Shown: piece after piece, positions 1 through 8,677 of the stretch
Layout: each line of letters opens with the position of its first letter
Position numbering within the stretch: position 1 is the first letter of the stretch
Assembly (NCBI GenBank): GCA_016125185.1
Contig: WGMG01000006.1
Location: 1,364,001-1,428,000, forward strand
From: Armatimonadota bacterium
Lineage (GTDB): Bacteria; Armatimonadota; Fimbriimonadia; Fimbriimonadales; Fimbriimonadaceae
DNA: 64,000 nucleotides
Reading direction: 5' to 3'
The notes under the pieces: model-generated
What the model was told of the DNA's origin: nothing
Seen by the model: only the letters and a program-made list of their open reading frames with translations
Databases searched by the model: none
Translations under genes and position numbers: made by a program

Positions 1-31
1 AGACGAATCATTTTCCGGAAATTGAATCTCG

Positions 32-823
32 ATGAAGCGCTTTATTAACTGGCTCAAAGGTCTCTTTAACCGAACCATGGACAAGCTTGAGGATCCTGAG
101 ATGATGCTCGAGCAGGCTAAACGGGACATGCAAGTGGCCCTCCAACAGAACCAGGAGAAGGCGGTTCAGGCGATTACACAGAAGAACATGCTCGAGAACA
201 TGCTGAACGAGCAGAAGCGAAAATCGCAGTCCCTCGAGAACCAAGCCGCGATGGCCCTGAAGCAGGACAAGCGCGATCTTGCCACGCAGTTGATGCGCGA
301 GAAGATGAACGTCGATGCGAGCCTGACCAACCTTCAGACTAGCTACGATCAGGCCGTTCAGACCGTCGAACAGATCAAGGTCGGCATCAAGCGACAGCAG
401 GAAGAGGTCCGCAAGAAGACCGCCGAAGCGATGCTCCTGAAGACCCAATGGAAGCAAGCTCAGGTTCAAAATTCCATCAGCAAAGCCCTCGAAGGCTTGA
501 CCTTCGAGAACCAATTTGAAGGCTTCGGTGCGGCGCAAGACCGCATCCGCGAGAAGCAGAGCGAAGCTGCCGCCCGACAGGAACTTCACAACGAATCCTT
601 GGCCGGCAAGATGATGCAGTTGGAAGACACCTCGCGAGACATGGAAGCCGAAGAAGAGCTTTCCAAGCTCGAAGAGCGACTTGGAATGAAGACGACCGCT
701 GCTCCCGCTGAGACTCAGACGGTCAGCGTGACCGACGGTGGAGCCGCCGCTGGCGGAGCCACGGTGGGCGAAGCCGAAAAGGCCCTGGAAGACCTGGAAA
801 AGCGACTGAACAGCGGAAATTAA
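32..823 (+). CDS. pspA: PspA/IM30 family membrane-stress protein
   Basis: A 263-residue, almost wholly alpha-helical protein rich in Glu, Lys, Gln and Ala, with the amphipathic N-terminus (MKRFINWLKGLFN) and following helix typical of PspA/IM30. Members of this family coat and repair stressed inner membranes, forming ESCRT-III-like assemblies. The length fits bacterial PspA plus a short Ala/Gly-rich C-terminal tail (about residues 230-250). The ATG at 32 gives the conserved N-terminus. No pspB or pspC neighbour is present, so control must differ from the enterobacterial operon. Family assignment is confident; the exact role in this organism is inferred. Confidence 0.93.
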   Translation: MKRFINWLKGLFNRTMDKLEDPEMMLEQAKRDMQVALQQNQEKAVQAITQKNMLENMLNEQKRKSQSLENQAAMALKQDKRDLATQLMREKMNVDASLTNLQTSYDQAVQTVEQIKVGIKRQQEEVRKKTAEAMLLKTQWKQAQVQNSISKALEGLTFENQFEGFGAAQDRIREKQSEAAARQELHNESLAGKMMQLEDTSRDMEAEEELSKLEERLGMKTTAAPAETQTVSVTDGGAAAGGATVGEAEKALEDLEKRLNSGN

Positions 824-859
824 GCCGCCGTTCGTCGGGTTTGCTAGTAAGCTAATACC

Positions 860-1579
860 ATGGCATCAGCCGACCTCATGAAGCTGTACCAGCTTCACCT
901 GATCGACGTTGGCATCCTCGAAGTCCGAAAGAAAGCCGCCGCTCTCGAAGCGGGCAAGAAATTCCAAAGCGAAGTCGAAGCCTTTACCGCCCAGGTGAAG
1001 GCGCTGGAAGCGGCGTACCACAAGGCGCACGGCGAGCAGAAGGACCTCGAACTTAACAATCAGCAGATCGACGACAAAGTGAAGTCGATCGACAAACTCC
1101 TCTTCGGTGGCACGGTCACCAACCCCAAGGAAGTCGACGCTTACGAGCACCAAGTCACCTCGCTCAAGAAGCAGAAGGAAGCCAACGAAGACCGGCTCTT
1201 GACGGTTTGGGATGAAGTCGCCGCGGCTGAAACCAAGCTGAAGAAAGGTCAGGCCGAACTCGGCGAGAAACAGTCGGCCTTCGACGATTGGAGGAAAAAG
1301 GCGGTCGCCGTCAAAAACCAACTCGAAACCCGGTTCAAGGAACTGACGGCCCAACGTCCCGACGCGGCCAAGGGCCTTCCTCCAAACCTCATCGCGACCT
1401 ATGACGCCATTCGCAAACAGCACGGCGGCATTGGCCTCTCAAAGGTCACCAAGCAGCAGACCTGTGAAGAATGCGGAACCAAGGTGGCCGACAAGAGTAT
1501 TGAATCCATCAAGGACGATAAGATGGTTACCTGCGAAGAATGTCACCGAATCCTCTACTGGACGGGCGGTCTGGTGTGA
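860..1579 (+). CDS. Zinc-ribbon coiled-coil protein (CT398/DUF164-like)
   Basis: 239 residues: a long charged coiled coil (about 1-180) followed by a C4 zinc ribbon with paired CEEC motifs about 30 residues apart near the C-terminus. This is the layout of the CT398-like/DUF164 family, whose chlamydial member is linked to sigma-54 and secretion components; the role here is unknown. Its TGA overlaps the GTG of the next gene (GTGA), so translation is probably coupled. A TAAGCT box six bases before the ATG may be a close -10. Confidence 0.85.
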   Translation: MASADLMKLYQLHLIDVGILEVRKKAAALEAGKKFQSEVEAFTAQVKALEAAYHKAHGEQKDLELNNQQIDDKVKSIDKLLFGGTVTNPKEVDAYEHQVTSLKKQKEANEDRLLTVWDEVAAAETKLKKGQAELGEKQSAFDDWRKKAVAVKNQLETRFKELTAQRPDAAKGLPPNLIATYDAIRKQHGGIGLSKVTKQQTCEECGTKVADKSIESIKDDKMVTCEECHRILYWTGGLV

Positions 1580-2271
1580 GAAAGCTCTCCCTCGTTATGC
1601 TCGCTGCCGCGGCATCGCTGATGGGCGGATGCGCCAAGTTTCCCGCCAACATCACGACCGATGCCACCCGAGTCATCTTTCGCATGACGGTGCGAGGCAC
1701 TATTCGCCAGGACTACGTGTACATCATCCCGATCCGGGTGTCCACCCTCCTCAGCCCCACCGACCAGGGTCCCATTCCCGTCGTGGCGTTCCCCAATGCC
1801 AACGGCTTTGTGGATGGCCACGTGGACTACTTCGTGGTCTGGACCCCCGATACCCAACAGTACACGCTGTACAAGTTCGACGACTCTTCTCTGACGCTCT
1901 ACACCGCGATCGGCGTTCCGATCAACACGGTGGACGTCACTCCGGGCTCGTCCACCACCATCGGCTTCGAGCTGTCGCTTCAGCAGATTCTTGGCTCCGC
2001 AACGTCGTGGGACCAACTTCAGTCGATCCAGGCCAACTTCCTCACGATGAACTACCGGCTGACTGCGGGTGCGAGCGCTTCGGGCCGCATCATCGACTGC
2101 CTCGGCAACACCAACCTACAATCCGACCTCAACGAGCCGGTCACCATCCCGCTGGCGACTTCGGGCACCTACGACAACGCTCGCTTCAACGAAATCGAAC
2201 CGGCGACATCCGATTGTCCCGATCCCGACCTCGACATTTCCGATTGGTCCATCGAGGTCCAACGGCAGTGA
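1576..2271 (+). CDS. Predicted lipoprotein of unknown function
   Basis: The start chosen is the GTG at 1576, which overlaps the preceding stop and opens a lipoprotein signal peptide (VRKLSLVMLAAAASLMGGC); Cys19 would be lipidated although MGGC is not a perfect lipobox. The mature part (about 210 residues) is rich in beta-type sequence and has no motif I recognise. It ends in a GTGA overlap with the RmlD-like gene. An in-frame upstream ATG at 1540 would destroy the signal peptide, so it is less likely. Confidence 0.8.
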   Translation: MRKLSLVMLAAAASLMGGCAKFPANITTDATRVIFRMTVRGTIRQDYVYIIPIRVSTLLSPTDQGPIPVVAFPNANGFVDGHVDYFVVWTPDTQQYTLYKFDDSSLTLYTAIGVPINTVDVTPGSSTTIGFELSLQQILGSATSWDQLQSIQANFLTMNYRLTAGASASGRIIDCLGNTNLQSDLNEPVTIPLATSGTYDNARFNEIEPATSDCPDPDLDISDWSIEVQRQ

Positions 2272-3131
2272 GGGTACTGGTCCTGGGTGCGAGCGGAATG
2301 CTCGGCACCGACCTGGTGCGCATCCTGCGCGACCGGGACCATGACGTAACCCCATTCACCTCGAAAGACCTCGACCTCACCAACCATAAGGCCGTCCGCG
2401 ACTGCGGGGCGCTCTCCAAGAAGCGGCACGATTGGGTCGTCAACTGCGCCGCCTACACGGCCGTCGACCAGGCCGAACTTGAACCCGAACTCGCGTGGGA
2501 CGTCAACGAAGAGGGCGTGCTCAACCTTGCCGAAAAATTGGAGAACGGCCCTCGCCTCATCCACATCTCCACCGACTTTGTCTTCGACGGCTCCAAGACG
2601 ACGCCCTACACCGAAGAGGACGAGCCAAACCCGATCAGTATCTACGGCCAAACCAAGCTCGGCGGGGAGCGTTACGTCGAGGCGATGATCGACGATGCCG
2701 TCATTTTGCGGACTTCTTGGCTGTACGGTCCCAACGGCAAGAGCTTTCCCAAGACGATGATCAACGCCTACGAAGCGGGCAAGACCCTTCGCGTCGTCAG
2801 CGATAAGGTCGGTTGTCCGACCTACACGAAGGACCTGGCGATGGCGATTACCGAGGCCATCGAAATGAATATTCCTGGCGGTATCTATCACGCCGCTGGC
2901 CCCGACGCCCAATCCTGGCACGACTTCGCCGAGCTGACCCTTTCAACGTGGCGTGGCGAACCCGTGAGTATCGAACCCATTCCGACTTCGGCATACCCCA
3001 CTCCCGCCCAGCGGCCGAACTATAGCGTCCTGGATACCGGCAAGCTCGCCGCCCTTGGCATTTCGCCGTGGCAATCAACCGCCGAGTGCCTAAAAGACTT
3101 CTGCCAGGACCTGAAGGCCCAGGGCCTGTAA
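2268..3131 (+). CDS. rfbD: dTDP-4-dehydrorhamnose reductase (RmlD-like)
   Basis: 287 residues from a GTG overlapping the upstream stop. The N-terminus has the NAD(P)-binding glycine motif (GASGMLG), then STDFVFDG and the catalytic YGQTK (YxxxK), followed by RTSWLYG, all hallmarks of RmlD/RfbD. The enzyme performs the last reduction to dTDP-L-rhamnose for cell-surface glycans. No other rml genes lie nearby, so a related sugar reductase of the same family is possible. Third gene of a set joined by four-base overlaps. Confidence 0.88.
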   Translation: MRVLVLGASGMLGTDLVRILRDRDHDVTPFTSKDLDLTNHKAVRDCGALSKKRHDWVVNCAAYTAVDQAELEPELAWDVNEEGVLNLAEKLENGPRLIHISTDFVFDGSKTTPYTEEDEPNPISIYGQTKLGGERYVEAMIDDAVILRTSWLYGPNGKSFPKTMINAYEAGKTLRVVSDKVGCPTYTKDLAMAITEAIEMNIPGGIYHAAGPDAQSWHDFAELTLSTWRGEPVSIEPIPTSAYPTPAQRPNYSVLDTGKLAALGISPWQSTAECLKDFCQDLKAQGL

Positions 3132-3229
3132 CCGTATCCCTACCGGTTTTTGCTGGCCGCTTTGACCAGTGGCATCCAACTTGCAACCACCTTTTCTCGC
3201 CAGGGCACGATGCCCAGGAAAAGGAAATC

Positions 3230-3529
3230 ATGGTACGACGGATCGTTACTCTCGCAACCCTTTTTGTCGTCGCTTCGGCCTACGCTGGTGGCGGAAACAA
3301 CAACTACTCGAATTTCGGCAGCAGCAACAACTGGTGCAACACCGGCATCCAGACCAACACGAACAACTGGTGCGGCACCACCAAGAACAACACGGACTGC
3401 AACACGCCAAAGCCGCCGACCAACTGCAATCCGCAACCGCCGACCAACTGCGTCCCCGAGCCTTCGTCGATCGCCGCTCTCGCCGTGGGTGGATTCGGTC
3501 TCATTCGCCGAAAGAAGAAGCGCGCTTAA
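3230..3529 (+). CDS. Small Asn/Cys/Thr-rich PEP-CTERM protein
   Basis: 99 residues: a signal peptide (ending about ASAYA), a low-complexity middle of NNW, CNT and PPTNC repeats with about seven cysteines, then a PEP-CTERM-like tail (VPEPSS, a short hydrophobic segment, RRKKKRA). Proteins with this tail are exported and processed by exosortase. The ATG at 3230 has a purine-rich ribosome site (AAAAGG) and gives the signal peptide. A strong terminator follows at 3555. Function unknown; the Cys/Asn repeats suggest a structural surface role (inference). Confidence 0.8.
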   Translation: MVRRIVTLATLFVVASAYAGGGNNNYSNFGSSNNWCNTGIQTNTNNWCGTTKNNTDCNTPKPPTNCNPQPPTNCVPEPSSIAALAVGGFGLIRRKKKRA

Positions 3530-3554
3530 GCCGCTTTAACTAAGGAATTCTCGC

Positions 3555-3601
3555 AAAAGAACAGGGGTTTCGCCGTATCGCGAAGCTCCTGTTCTTTTTT
3601 T
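3555..3601 (+). terminator. Rho-independent terminator
   Basis: An 11-base inverted repeat (AAAAGAACAGG at 3555-3565 with CCTGTTCTTTT at 3588-3598), with further imperfect pairing inside, runs into a T tract. It closes the small PEP-CTERM gene. Confidence 0.85.
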
Positions 3602-3628
3602 GCGATCAGGTATCCTTTTAGGTTCAAA

Positions 3629-5434
3629 ATGACCTTTAACGCACGCACTCATCATTGTGGAGATATCCGCCTTTCCCAGAAGGGAGAGACGGTTACGCTG
3701 AATGGCTGGATCCACCGCGTGCGGGATTTGGGCGGCCTCTGGTTTGCCGACGTTCGCGACCGGACCGGTCTCGTCCAAATCTTCATCGAACCGGAGAAGT
3801 TTCCCAACCGATTCGACCTGCGAAACGAATGCGTGATTGAGGTAACTGGCGTCGTCACCGAGCGCGACGAGCGCAACAAAAACCCCGAGTCGCCAACCGG
3901 CGAAGTCGAGATCGTCGTCGAGTCGTACCAGGTCCTTTCCGCTTCCAAACCTCTTCCCTTTCCCGTCAGCGACGAAAGCCAGATGGAGTCGGTCAGTGAA
4001 GACCTGCGCATCAAGCACCGCTACCTCGACCTGCGTCGCGCCAAGATGTATCGCGGCTTGGCCATTCGAGCCGCCGCCAATCGAAAGATTCGCGAATACC
4101 TCGGCACCCAAGGCTTCCTTGAAGTCGAGACGCCGATCATCACGAAGTCCACTCCCGAAGGCGCTCGCGACTACCTTATCCCCTACCGCCAAACTCCCGG
4201 CCTCTGGTACGCCCTTCCGCAATCGCCGCAGCAGTACAAACAGCTTCTGATGGTGGCGGGTGTGGAGCGATACTTCCAGATCGCCCGATGCTTTCGCGAC
4301 GAATCCAGCCGAGCCGACCGACAGCCGGAGTTCAGCCAGCTCGACCTTGAGATGTCGTTCATCACGCAGGAAGACATTCTCCAGCTCAATGAGAACACGG
4401 TTCGCTACGTCGTCAACGGCCTGATCGAGGAATTCGGTCTCCAGAAGGACCCGGTGCAGGACTTCCCACGCATGACTTTTGACGAAGCGATGGACCAGTA
4501 CGGCTGCGACAAGCCGGACATCCGCTTCGGCCTGGAACTATTCGATATCAGCGCCGAAGTCGAGGGCTGTGAGTTCGGCGTCTTCAACAACGCGATCGAA
4601 TTCGGCGGCAAGATTCGCGGCGTTCGCTATCCGGGCGGCGCAAAGCTTAGTCGCAAGGAAGTCGGCGTGCTGGAAGACTTCGCTCGTGAGTTCGGAGCCA
4701 AGGGCATGGCGTCCATGGCTGTCGAATCCGAAGGCGAAGGCGTCGATCTCGGCAACGGGCTGAAGGTCCGAAGCTCCATTGCTAAGTTCTTCTCGGTCGA
4801 CCAGCTAAGAGCCATCGCTGACAAGGCAAAAGCCGAAGCTGGAGACCTGCTGTGCTTCATCGCCGATAGCTACGAAACCGGCAACAATGTTCTGTACCGA
4901 CTCCGATTGGAGATCGGCGACCGATGCAACCTGCGAGACCCGCGCAAACTGGCGTACATGTGGGTGCTCGACTTCCCGCTCGTCGAGTGGGATGCCGACG
5001 GTCAGCGATGGTCCTCGATGCACCACCCATTCACGATGCCGAAGTCCGAAGACCTCGAGAAACTGGAGTCCAAGCCGGGCGATGTTCGCGCCCAGGCGTA
5101 CGACCTCGTCTGCAACGGTAGCGAGGCGGGCGGCGGCAGCATTCGAATCAATCGACCCGACGTTCAGGCCCGAATCTTCACCTTGCTCGGCATCGACGAC
5201 ACCACCCAGCAAGAGAGGTTTGGACACCTTTTGGAAGCATTCTCTTACGGCGCACCGCCTCATGGCGGCATCGCTTGGGGCATGGATCGCCTGATCATGC
5301 TTCTCACCGATACGGAAAACATCCGCGAAGTAATCGCCTTCCCGAAGACCGGTCCTGGCCACGACCCGATGATGAACGCACCGAGCCCGGTCGATCCACA
5401 GCAGTGGGCCGAACTCGGACTCCGCCTCGGTTAG
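3629..5434 (+). CDS. aspS: Aspartate--tRNA ligase
   Basis: 601 residues, the usual length of bacterial AspRS. It has an N-terminal OB-fold anticodon-binding domain (about 1-110), class II motif 2 (FRDESSRADRQPEFSQLD), a bacterial GAD insertion domain (about 290-420), and motif 3 (GGIAWGMDRL) near the C-terminus. The enzyme charges tRNA-Asp with aspartate. Gene is monocistronic, between a terminator upstream and an independently promoted esterase downstream. A TATCCT box lies 13 bases before the ATG. Confidence 0.98.
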   Translation: MTFNARTHHCGDIRLSQKGETVTLNGWIHRVRDLGGLWFADVRDRTGLVQIFIEPEKFPNRFDLRNECVIEVTGVVTERDERNKNPESPTGEVEIVVESYQVLSASKPLPFPVSDESQMESVSEDLRIKHRYLDLRRAKMYRGLAIRAAANRKIREYLGTQGFLEVETPIITKSTPEGARDYLIPYRQTPGLWYALPQSPQQYKQLLMVAGVERYFQIARCFRDESSRADRQPEFSQLDLEMSFITQEDILQLNENTVRYVVNGLIEEFGLQKDPVQDFPRMTFDEAMDQYGCDKPDIRFGLELFDISAEVEGCEFGVFNNAIEFGGKIRGVRYPGGAKLSRKEVGVLEDFAREFGAKGMASMAVESEGEGVDLGNGLKVRSSIAKFFSVDQLRAIADKAKAEAGDLLCFIADSYETGNNVLYRLRLEIGDRCNLRDPRKLAYMWVLDFPLVEWDADGQRWSSMHHPFTMPKSEDLEKLESKPGDVRAQAYDLVCNGSEAGGGSIRINRPDVQARIFTLLGIDDTTQQERFGHLLEAFSYGAPPHGGIAWGMDRLIMLLTDTENIREVIAFPKTGPGHDPMMNAPSPVDPQQWAELGLRLG

Positions 5435-5449
5435 CCCGCAAAACTACCT

Positions 5450-5455
5450 TATAAT
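5450..5455 (+). promoter_or_regulatory. TATAAT box, probable leaderless promoter
   Basis: A perfect TATAAT ends six bases before the ATG at 5462, so transcription should begin at or within a base or two of the start codon. Confidence 0.55.
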
Positions 5456-5461
5456 GAGGGT

Positions 5462-6157
5462 ATGGTCTCCCTCGTTGTAAGCTTGCTTTTGCAAACCGTC
5501 GATCACGACATTGTCTACTCGACGATCTCTGGCAAGGACTTGAAGCTCGACGCGTATCGACCCAAAGACCCCATCGGTAAGGTGTTCATCGCCATCCACG
5601 GCGGCGGCTTTGTCGGCGGGGCGAAAGGCGGCGACACAGCCGCGATCTGTCAGTACCTTTCTTCGCGAGGGTTCACTTGTTTCGACATTGACTACCGCTT
5701 GCAGTCCGACGTTGGCGGCACCATCCAGGACGCCATGAAGGCCGCCCAAGCCGACACGGTGGTGGCTTACAACTGGGTCGTCAAGCACGCTAAGGAGTAC
5801 GGCGGCAACCCGGACAAAATTTCGATTGGCGGCTCATCGGCAGGGGCGATTACGGCTCTCGCCGTCACTTACATCAAGCGTCTGCCCGTCAAGTCAGTGG
5901 TGGACCTCTGGGGTGGCATGTACGGCAACGAGAAGGAACTGCGCAAAGGCGATCCGCCCGTTTTGATCGTCCACGGTACGGCCGACAGGATCGTCCCTTT
6001 TGTGCAAGCTCAAAACCTCGCTAATCAGGCCAAGATGGCGGGTGTCAAGTACCGGTTCCTCAAGACCAACGGCGGACATTCCATGAACCTCAGAACCGAG
6101 ATTGACCACTACACGATCTTGGAGCACATCGACTCGTTCCTGCGTGAAACGCAATAG
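5462..6157 (+). CDS. Alpha/beta hydrolase, carboxylesterase type
   Basis: 231 residues. It has the oxyanion-hole HGGGF motif (about residues 45-50), the nucleophile elbow GGSSAGA, and downstream Asp (GTADRIVPF) and His (GGHSM) completing the catalytic triad. This matches the hormone-sensitive-lipase/BD-FAE type esterases. The N-terminal 12 residues are hydrophobic but short, so export is uncertain. Substrate unknown. The stop abuts the end of the convergent small gene at 6158. Confidence 0.85.
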   Translation: MVSLVVSLLLQTVDHDIVYSTISGKDLKLDAYRPKDPIGKVFIAIHGGGFVGGAKGGDTAAICQYLSSRGFTCFDIDYRLQSDVGGTIQDAMKAAQADTVVAYNWVVKHAKEYGGNPDKISIGGSSAGAITALAVTYIKRLPVKSVVDLWGGMYGNEKELRKGDPPVLIVHGTADRIVPFVQAQNLANQAKMAGVKYRFLKTNGGHSMNLRTEIDHYTILEHIDSFLRETQ

Positions 6158-6349
6158 CTAACGTTTGGGCGGTTGGACGGGTCGCCGCGACTCGATCAAC
6201 CGCTCCCGGAAGTCATTAAACGAGCAAATAGTGCGAATTCCGAGAATCTGAGACACACTCACAGCCGTCTCCCAATTATGGGGGTTCACCTTTCCGTCGA
6301 GACAGCGCTTTGCTTCGGCGTCGTATCGGTGGCAATCCTTACAATCCAA
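6158..6349 (-). CDS. Small cysteine-containing protein (63 aa)
   Basis: Starts at a TTG preceded by GGGAG at good spacing. The N-terminus is MDCKDCHRYD followed by another Cys at residue 16 and one near 41, so four cysteines and a His could bind a metal or an Fe-S cluster (inference). The rest is a basic, Arg/Pro-rich tail. It is convergent with the esterase with no gap. I do not recognise the family; codon use and the ribosome site support a real gene. Confidence 0.55.
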   Translation of the reverse strand: MDCKDCHRYDAEAKRCLDGKVNPHNWETAVSVSQILGIRTICSFNDFRERLIESRRPVQPPKR

Positions 6350-6366
6350 AACAGGCTCCCGTAAGT

Positions 6367-7347
6367 ATGCTTTCGACCATTTTCGTGACTTCTATTTTAC
6401 AGACGCAGACGGGTCAAAGTCCGTCGCTCCAAGTTGTGGGAAACAAAATAAACGTCACGATCGGCAAAAAGATGGAGTCTGTCGATGCCACCGTCGATCC
6501 GTCGAAAGAAGCTCCCGCCGACCACGTCGCCTACCGGCGTGACAAGATGTGGGCGGTGTGGGACAGCCGAGGACTGACCGTTCGCAATGGCGAAAAAGTC
6601 TTCTCCACCAAACTTGGCGACATCGCCGTTTCGCCTCGCGCGTTTGCTCGCGAAGATATCCTCAAGACGCTCGATCTTTTCAAAGCCAAGCAGCGAACCA
6701 AGGACTGCGATTCGCTGAGCGGGTCCGTCCGCATCGGCACCAAGTGCTACTTTCTTCCCCGCTGGACTCAAAAAGACGGCACGACCTGGCTGGAAGCTCT
6801 CATTGTCGTCGATTTCGCCGACGAAACCCTCAAGCCCAAATTCCTGGGGCGGTTCATGGGTTTCAGCACTGCCAACCAAAAGATCGACGACAAGATGTTC
6901 ACCGTCAAGGACCAGCTCTCGATCGTGACCAAGCAGGGCGACACATGGGGCCTTAGTTCCTTCAATGCCGACCAGACGACCTTCGACTTCAACCCACTTG
7001 GCTCGAACTTAGTCTCCTACTATCGAGGCGGATACTTCCTGGAAACTACCAGCTACGGAACCAGCATCGTAGGGCAGATCGACCTCGCGAGCGGTTTACG
7101 CAAGAACCTGTTTGAGACTCGGGCAAAGAACGTTGAGCTTTCGGACGGAAGTTATCTCGCCATCCTGCGAAGCAAGGACAATACGGTCATCAAGAACCTG
7201 AAAACCGGTGGCCAAGTGATGCACGCTGCAAACGCGTACGTGGAACCGCTCGATAACTACGTGTTGGTGTGGACCAAAAACACTCGGACCACCGCGTGGC
7301 TGTATGAGCCAACGCGATGGACCGCGATTGCAACCGGAGCGAACTAA
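6367..7347 (+). CDS. Hypothetical secreted protein, beta-rich
   Basis: 326 residues from the ATG at 6367; the first 18 residues (MLSTIFVTSILQTQTGQS) resemble a short signal peptide. The body reads as repeating beta strands with many Lys, Asp and Thr residues, compatible with a beta-propeller or sandwich, but no motif is recognised. A longer in-frame start at 6310 would lose the signal sequence. A TACAAT box lies at 6340-6345 on this strand. Its stop overlaps the last codons of the convergent sigma-factor gene by four bases. Confidence 0.65.
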   Translation: MLSTIFVTSILQTQTGQSPSLQVVGNKINVTIGKKMESVDATVDPSKEAPADHVAYRRDKMWAVWDSRGLTVRNGEKVFSTKLGDIAVSPRAFAREDILKTLDLFKAKQRTKDCDSLSGSVRIGTKCYFLPRWTQKDGTTWLEALIVVDFADETLKPKFLGRFMGFSTANQKIDDKMFTVKDQLSIVTKQGDTWGLSSFNADQTTFDFNPLGSNLVSYYRGGYFLETTSYGTSIVGQIDLASGLRKNLFETRAKNVELSDGSYLAILRSKDNTVIKNLKTGGQVMHAANAYVEPLDNYVLVWTKNTRTTAWLYEPTRWTAIATGAN

Positions 7348-8618
7348 GCCGCCTTCGGCGTCGGTGTGGCCAGCGATTTCTCGGCGTGAGCCAAGACTTG
7401 GCGGCTGGTCTTTCCATGATGCGGGCAGACCGCGTTGCCGACGAGAATTTGGACGGCCCCGGTCGAGCCGTATCGACCAGAAACCCAGTTCTGCAGGCTA
7501 TCGAACAAGCGGTCCTTGACCACCTGAACATTCTTGCCGCCGCTGGGCAGGATGATTGCGTAGCCGTGCTCTCCGTATCGAGCTACGACGTCGAGACGTC
7601 GTAGGTTCTCGCGGAAGAAGTCGGCCGCGTCGGCCATAAAGTCGAGAATCGACTGCTCGCCGTAGAATCGTCGCAGACCTTCGAGCCCGGTGAACTGAAC
7701 CAGCACCACCGCCACCTCGGTCTTGTCGTGCGAAGCTCGGTGAAGCTCCTCTTCGACTCGGCTTCGGAAGTAGGCCTCCGTGTACGCGCCGCTGTTACCG
7801 TCGATGATGTCGTTGTCGGCCTGAAGGTCGGCGCCGCGAAGCATTCGATCCTTTCGCTCTTCCGAGGTCAGAATCTTGCGAAGCTTCGACAGGCTCTGCC
7901 GCAGAATGTGCGACACGTAGTTGCACGAAATGCCGAGCCGCGAGGCGATTTCCGTCTGGCTGAGCGCCTCGAAGTGGAACAGGGAGAGAACTTCCTTTTC
8001 CAAATCTCGGAGCTGAGACATGGCGTCTTCCAACACCACTCGATCCTCGACCGAGAGCTGCTCAGGCGAAAACTGGGCGGCGTCGATCTTATCGACTTCG
8101 CTCTCGCTCTCGTCGTCGGCGTCGTTCATGCTATCCAGCGAGCCAATGCGCAGAAGGTCTTGCGTCACGATGACTTCGTGCACCGAGCTTTCGCTCACGC
8201 CGAGGTTATCGGCGATCTCTCGTTCGGTCGGTACACGTCCAAGTTCGGTCTGCAGGGCTGCCGCCGCCTTATTGACGCGGTGGCGAAGCTCCTGAAGCCA
8301 AGCAGGTTGTCGGATCGTTTGCGATTTGTCGCGTAAAAAGTGCTTAATTTCTCCCGCAACCAAATAGGTTGCGTACGTATTAAACCGAACTCCTGCCGTC
8401 GCGTCGTATTTGGCCAGCGCGTTGAGAAGACCGATGTACCCTACCTGGACCAGATCCTCGAAGGCTTCGATTCCGGAGAACTTTCGGGCCGTCCTTTCGA
8501 CGAGACCCGAGTAGGTCACCATGATCATGTCCTTGAGTTCTGGCCTGGGATCTTCGAGATATCGAAGAACCAGGTTCTCGGACTCCAAATTCATATTTTG
8601 TTGCGTTTGTAAGCTCAT
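7344..8618 (-). CDS. Group-3 sigma-70 factor fused to a degenerate GGDEF-like domain
   Basis: About 424 residues. The first 260 are a SigB/SigF/WhiG-type sigma factor: region 2 (FEDLVQVGYIGLLNAL, FNTYATYLVAGEIKHFLRDK), region 3 (PTEREIADNLGVSE) and a region 4 helix-turn-helix (LSQTEIASRLGISCNYVS). About residues 285-415 resemble a GGDEF domain (LDVVARYGEHGYAIILP), but the catalytic GGDEF is replaced by GEHGY and the metal/substrate Asp motif is absent, so cyclase activity is unlikely. ATG at 8618 follows AAGGG; an in-frame GTG at 8654 is an alternative. The domain could sense a nucleotide or partner and tune the sigma activity (inference). Confidence 0.88.
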   Translation of the reverse strand: MSLQTQQNMNLESENLVLRYLEDPRPELKDMIMVTYSGLVERTARKFSGIEAFEDLVQVGYIGLLNALAKYDATAGVRFNTYATYLVAGEIKHFLRDKSQTIRQPAWLQELRHRVNKAAAALQTELGRVPTEREIADNLGVSESSVHEVIVTQDLLRIGSLDSMNDADDESESEVDKIDAAQFSPEQLSVEDRVVLEDAMSQLRDLEKEVLSLFHFEALSQTEIASRLGISCNYVSHILRQSLSKLRKILTSEERKDRMLRGADLQADNDIIDGNSGAYTEAYFRSRVEEELHRASHDKTEVAVVLVQFTGLEGLRRFYGEQSILDFMADAADFFRENLRRLDVVARYGEHGYAIILPSGGKNVQVVKDRLFDSLQNWVSGRYGSTGAVQILVGNAVCPHHGKTSRQVLAHAEKSLATPTPKAA

Positions 8619-8677
8619 TCCCTTGATTCCAAGTTCATGGGGCGCCTCTTGCACCCCTCCAATCCATCCGAGTTCGA

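Noticed and set aside
1401-3131. A 576-residue protein ending in the RmlD-like domain
   Set aside because: The first 290 residues are a basic, Arg/His/Pro-rich frame lying over the zinc-ribbon and lipoprotein genes; the real gene starts at the GTG at 2268.
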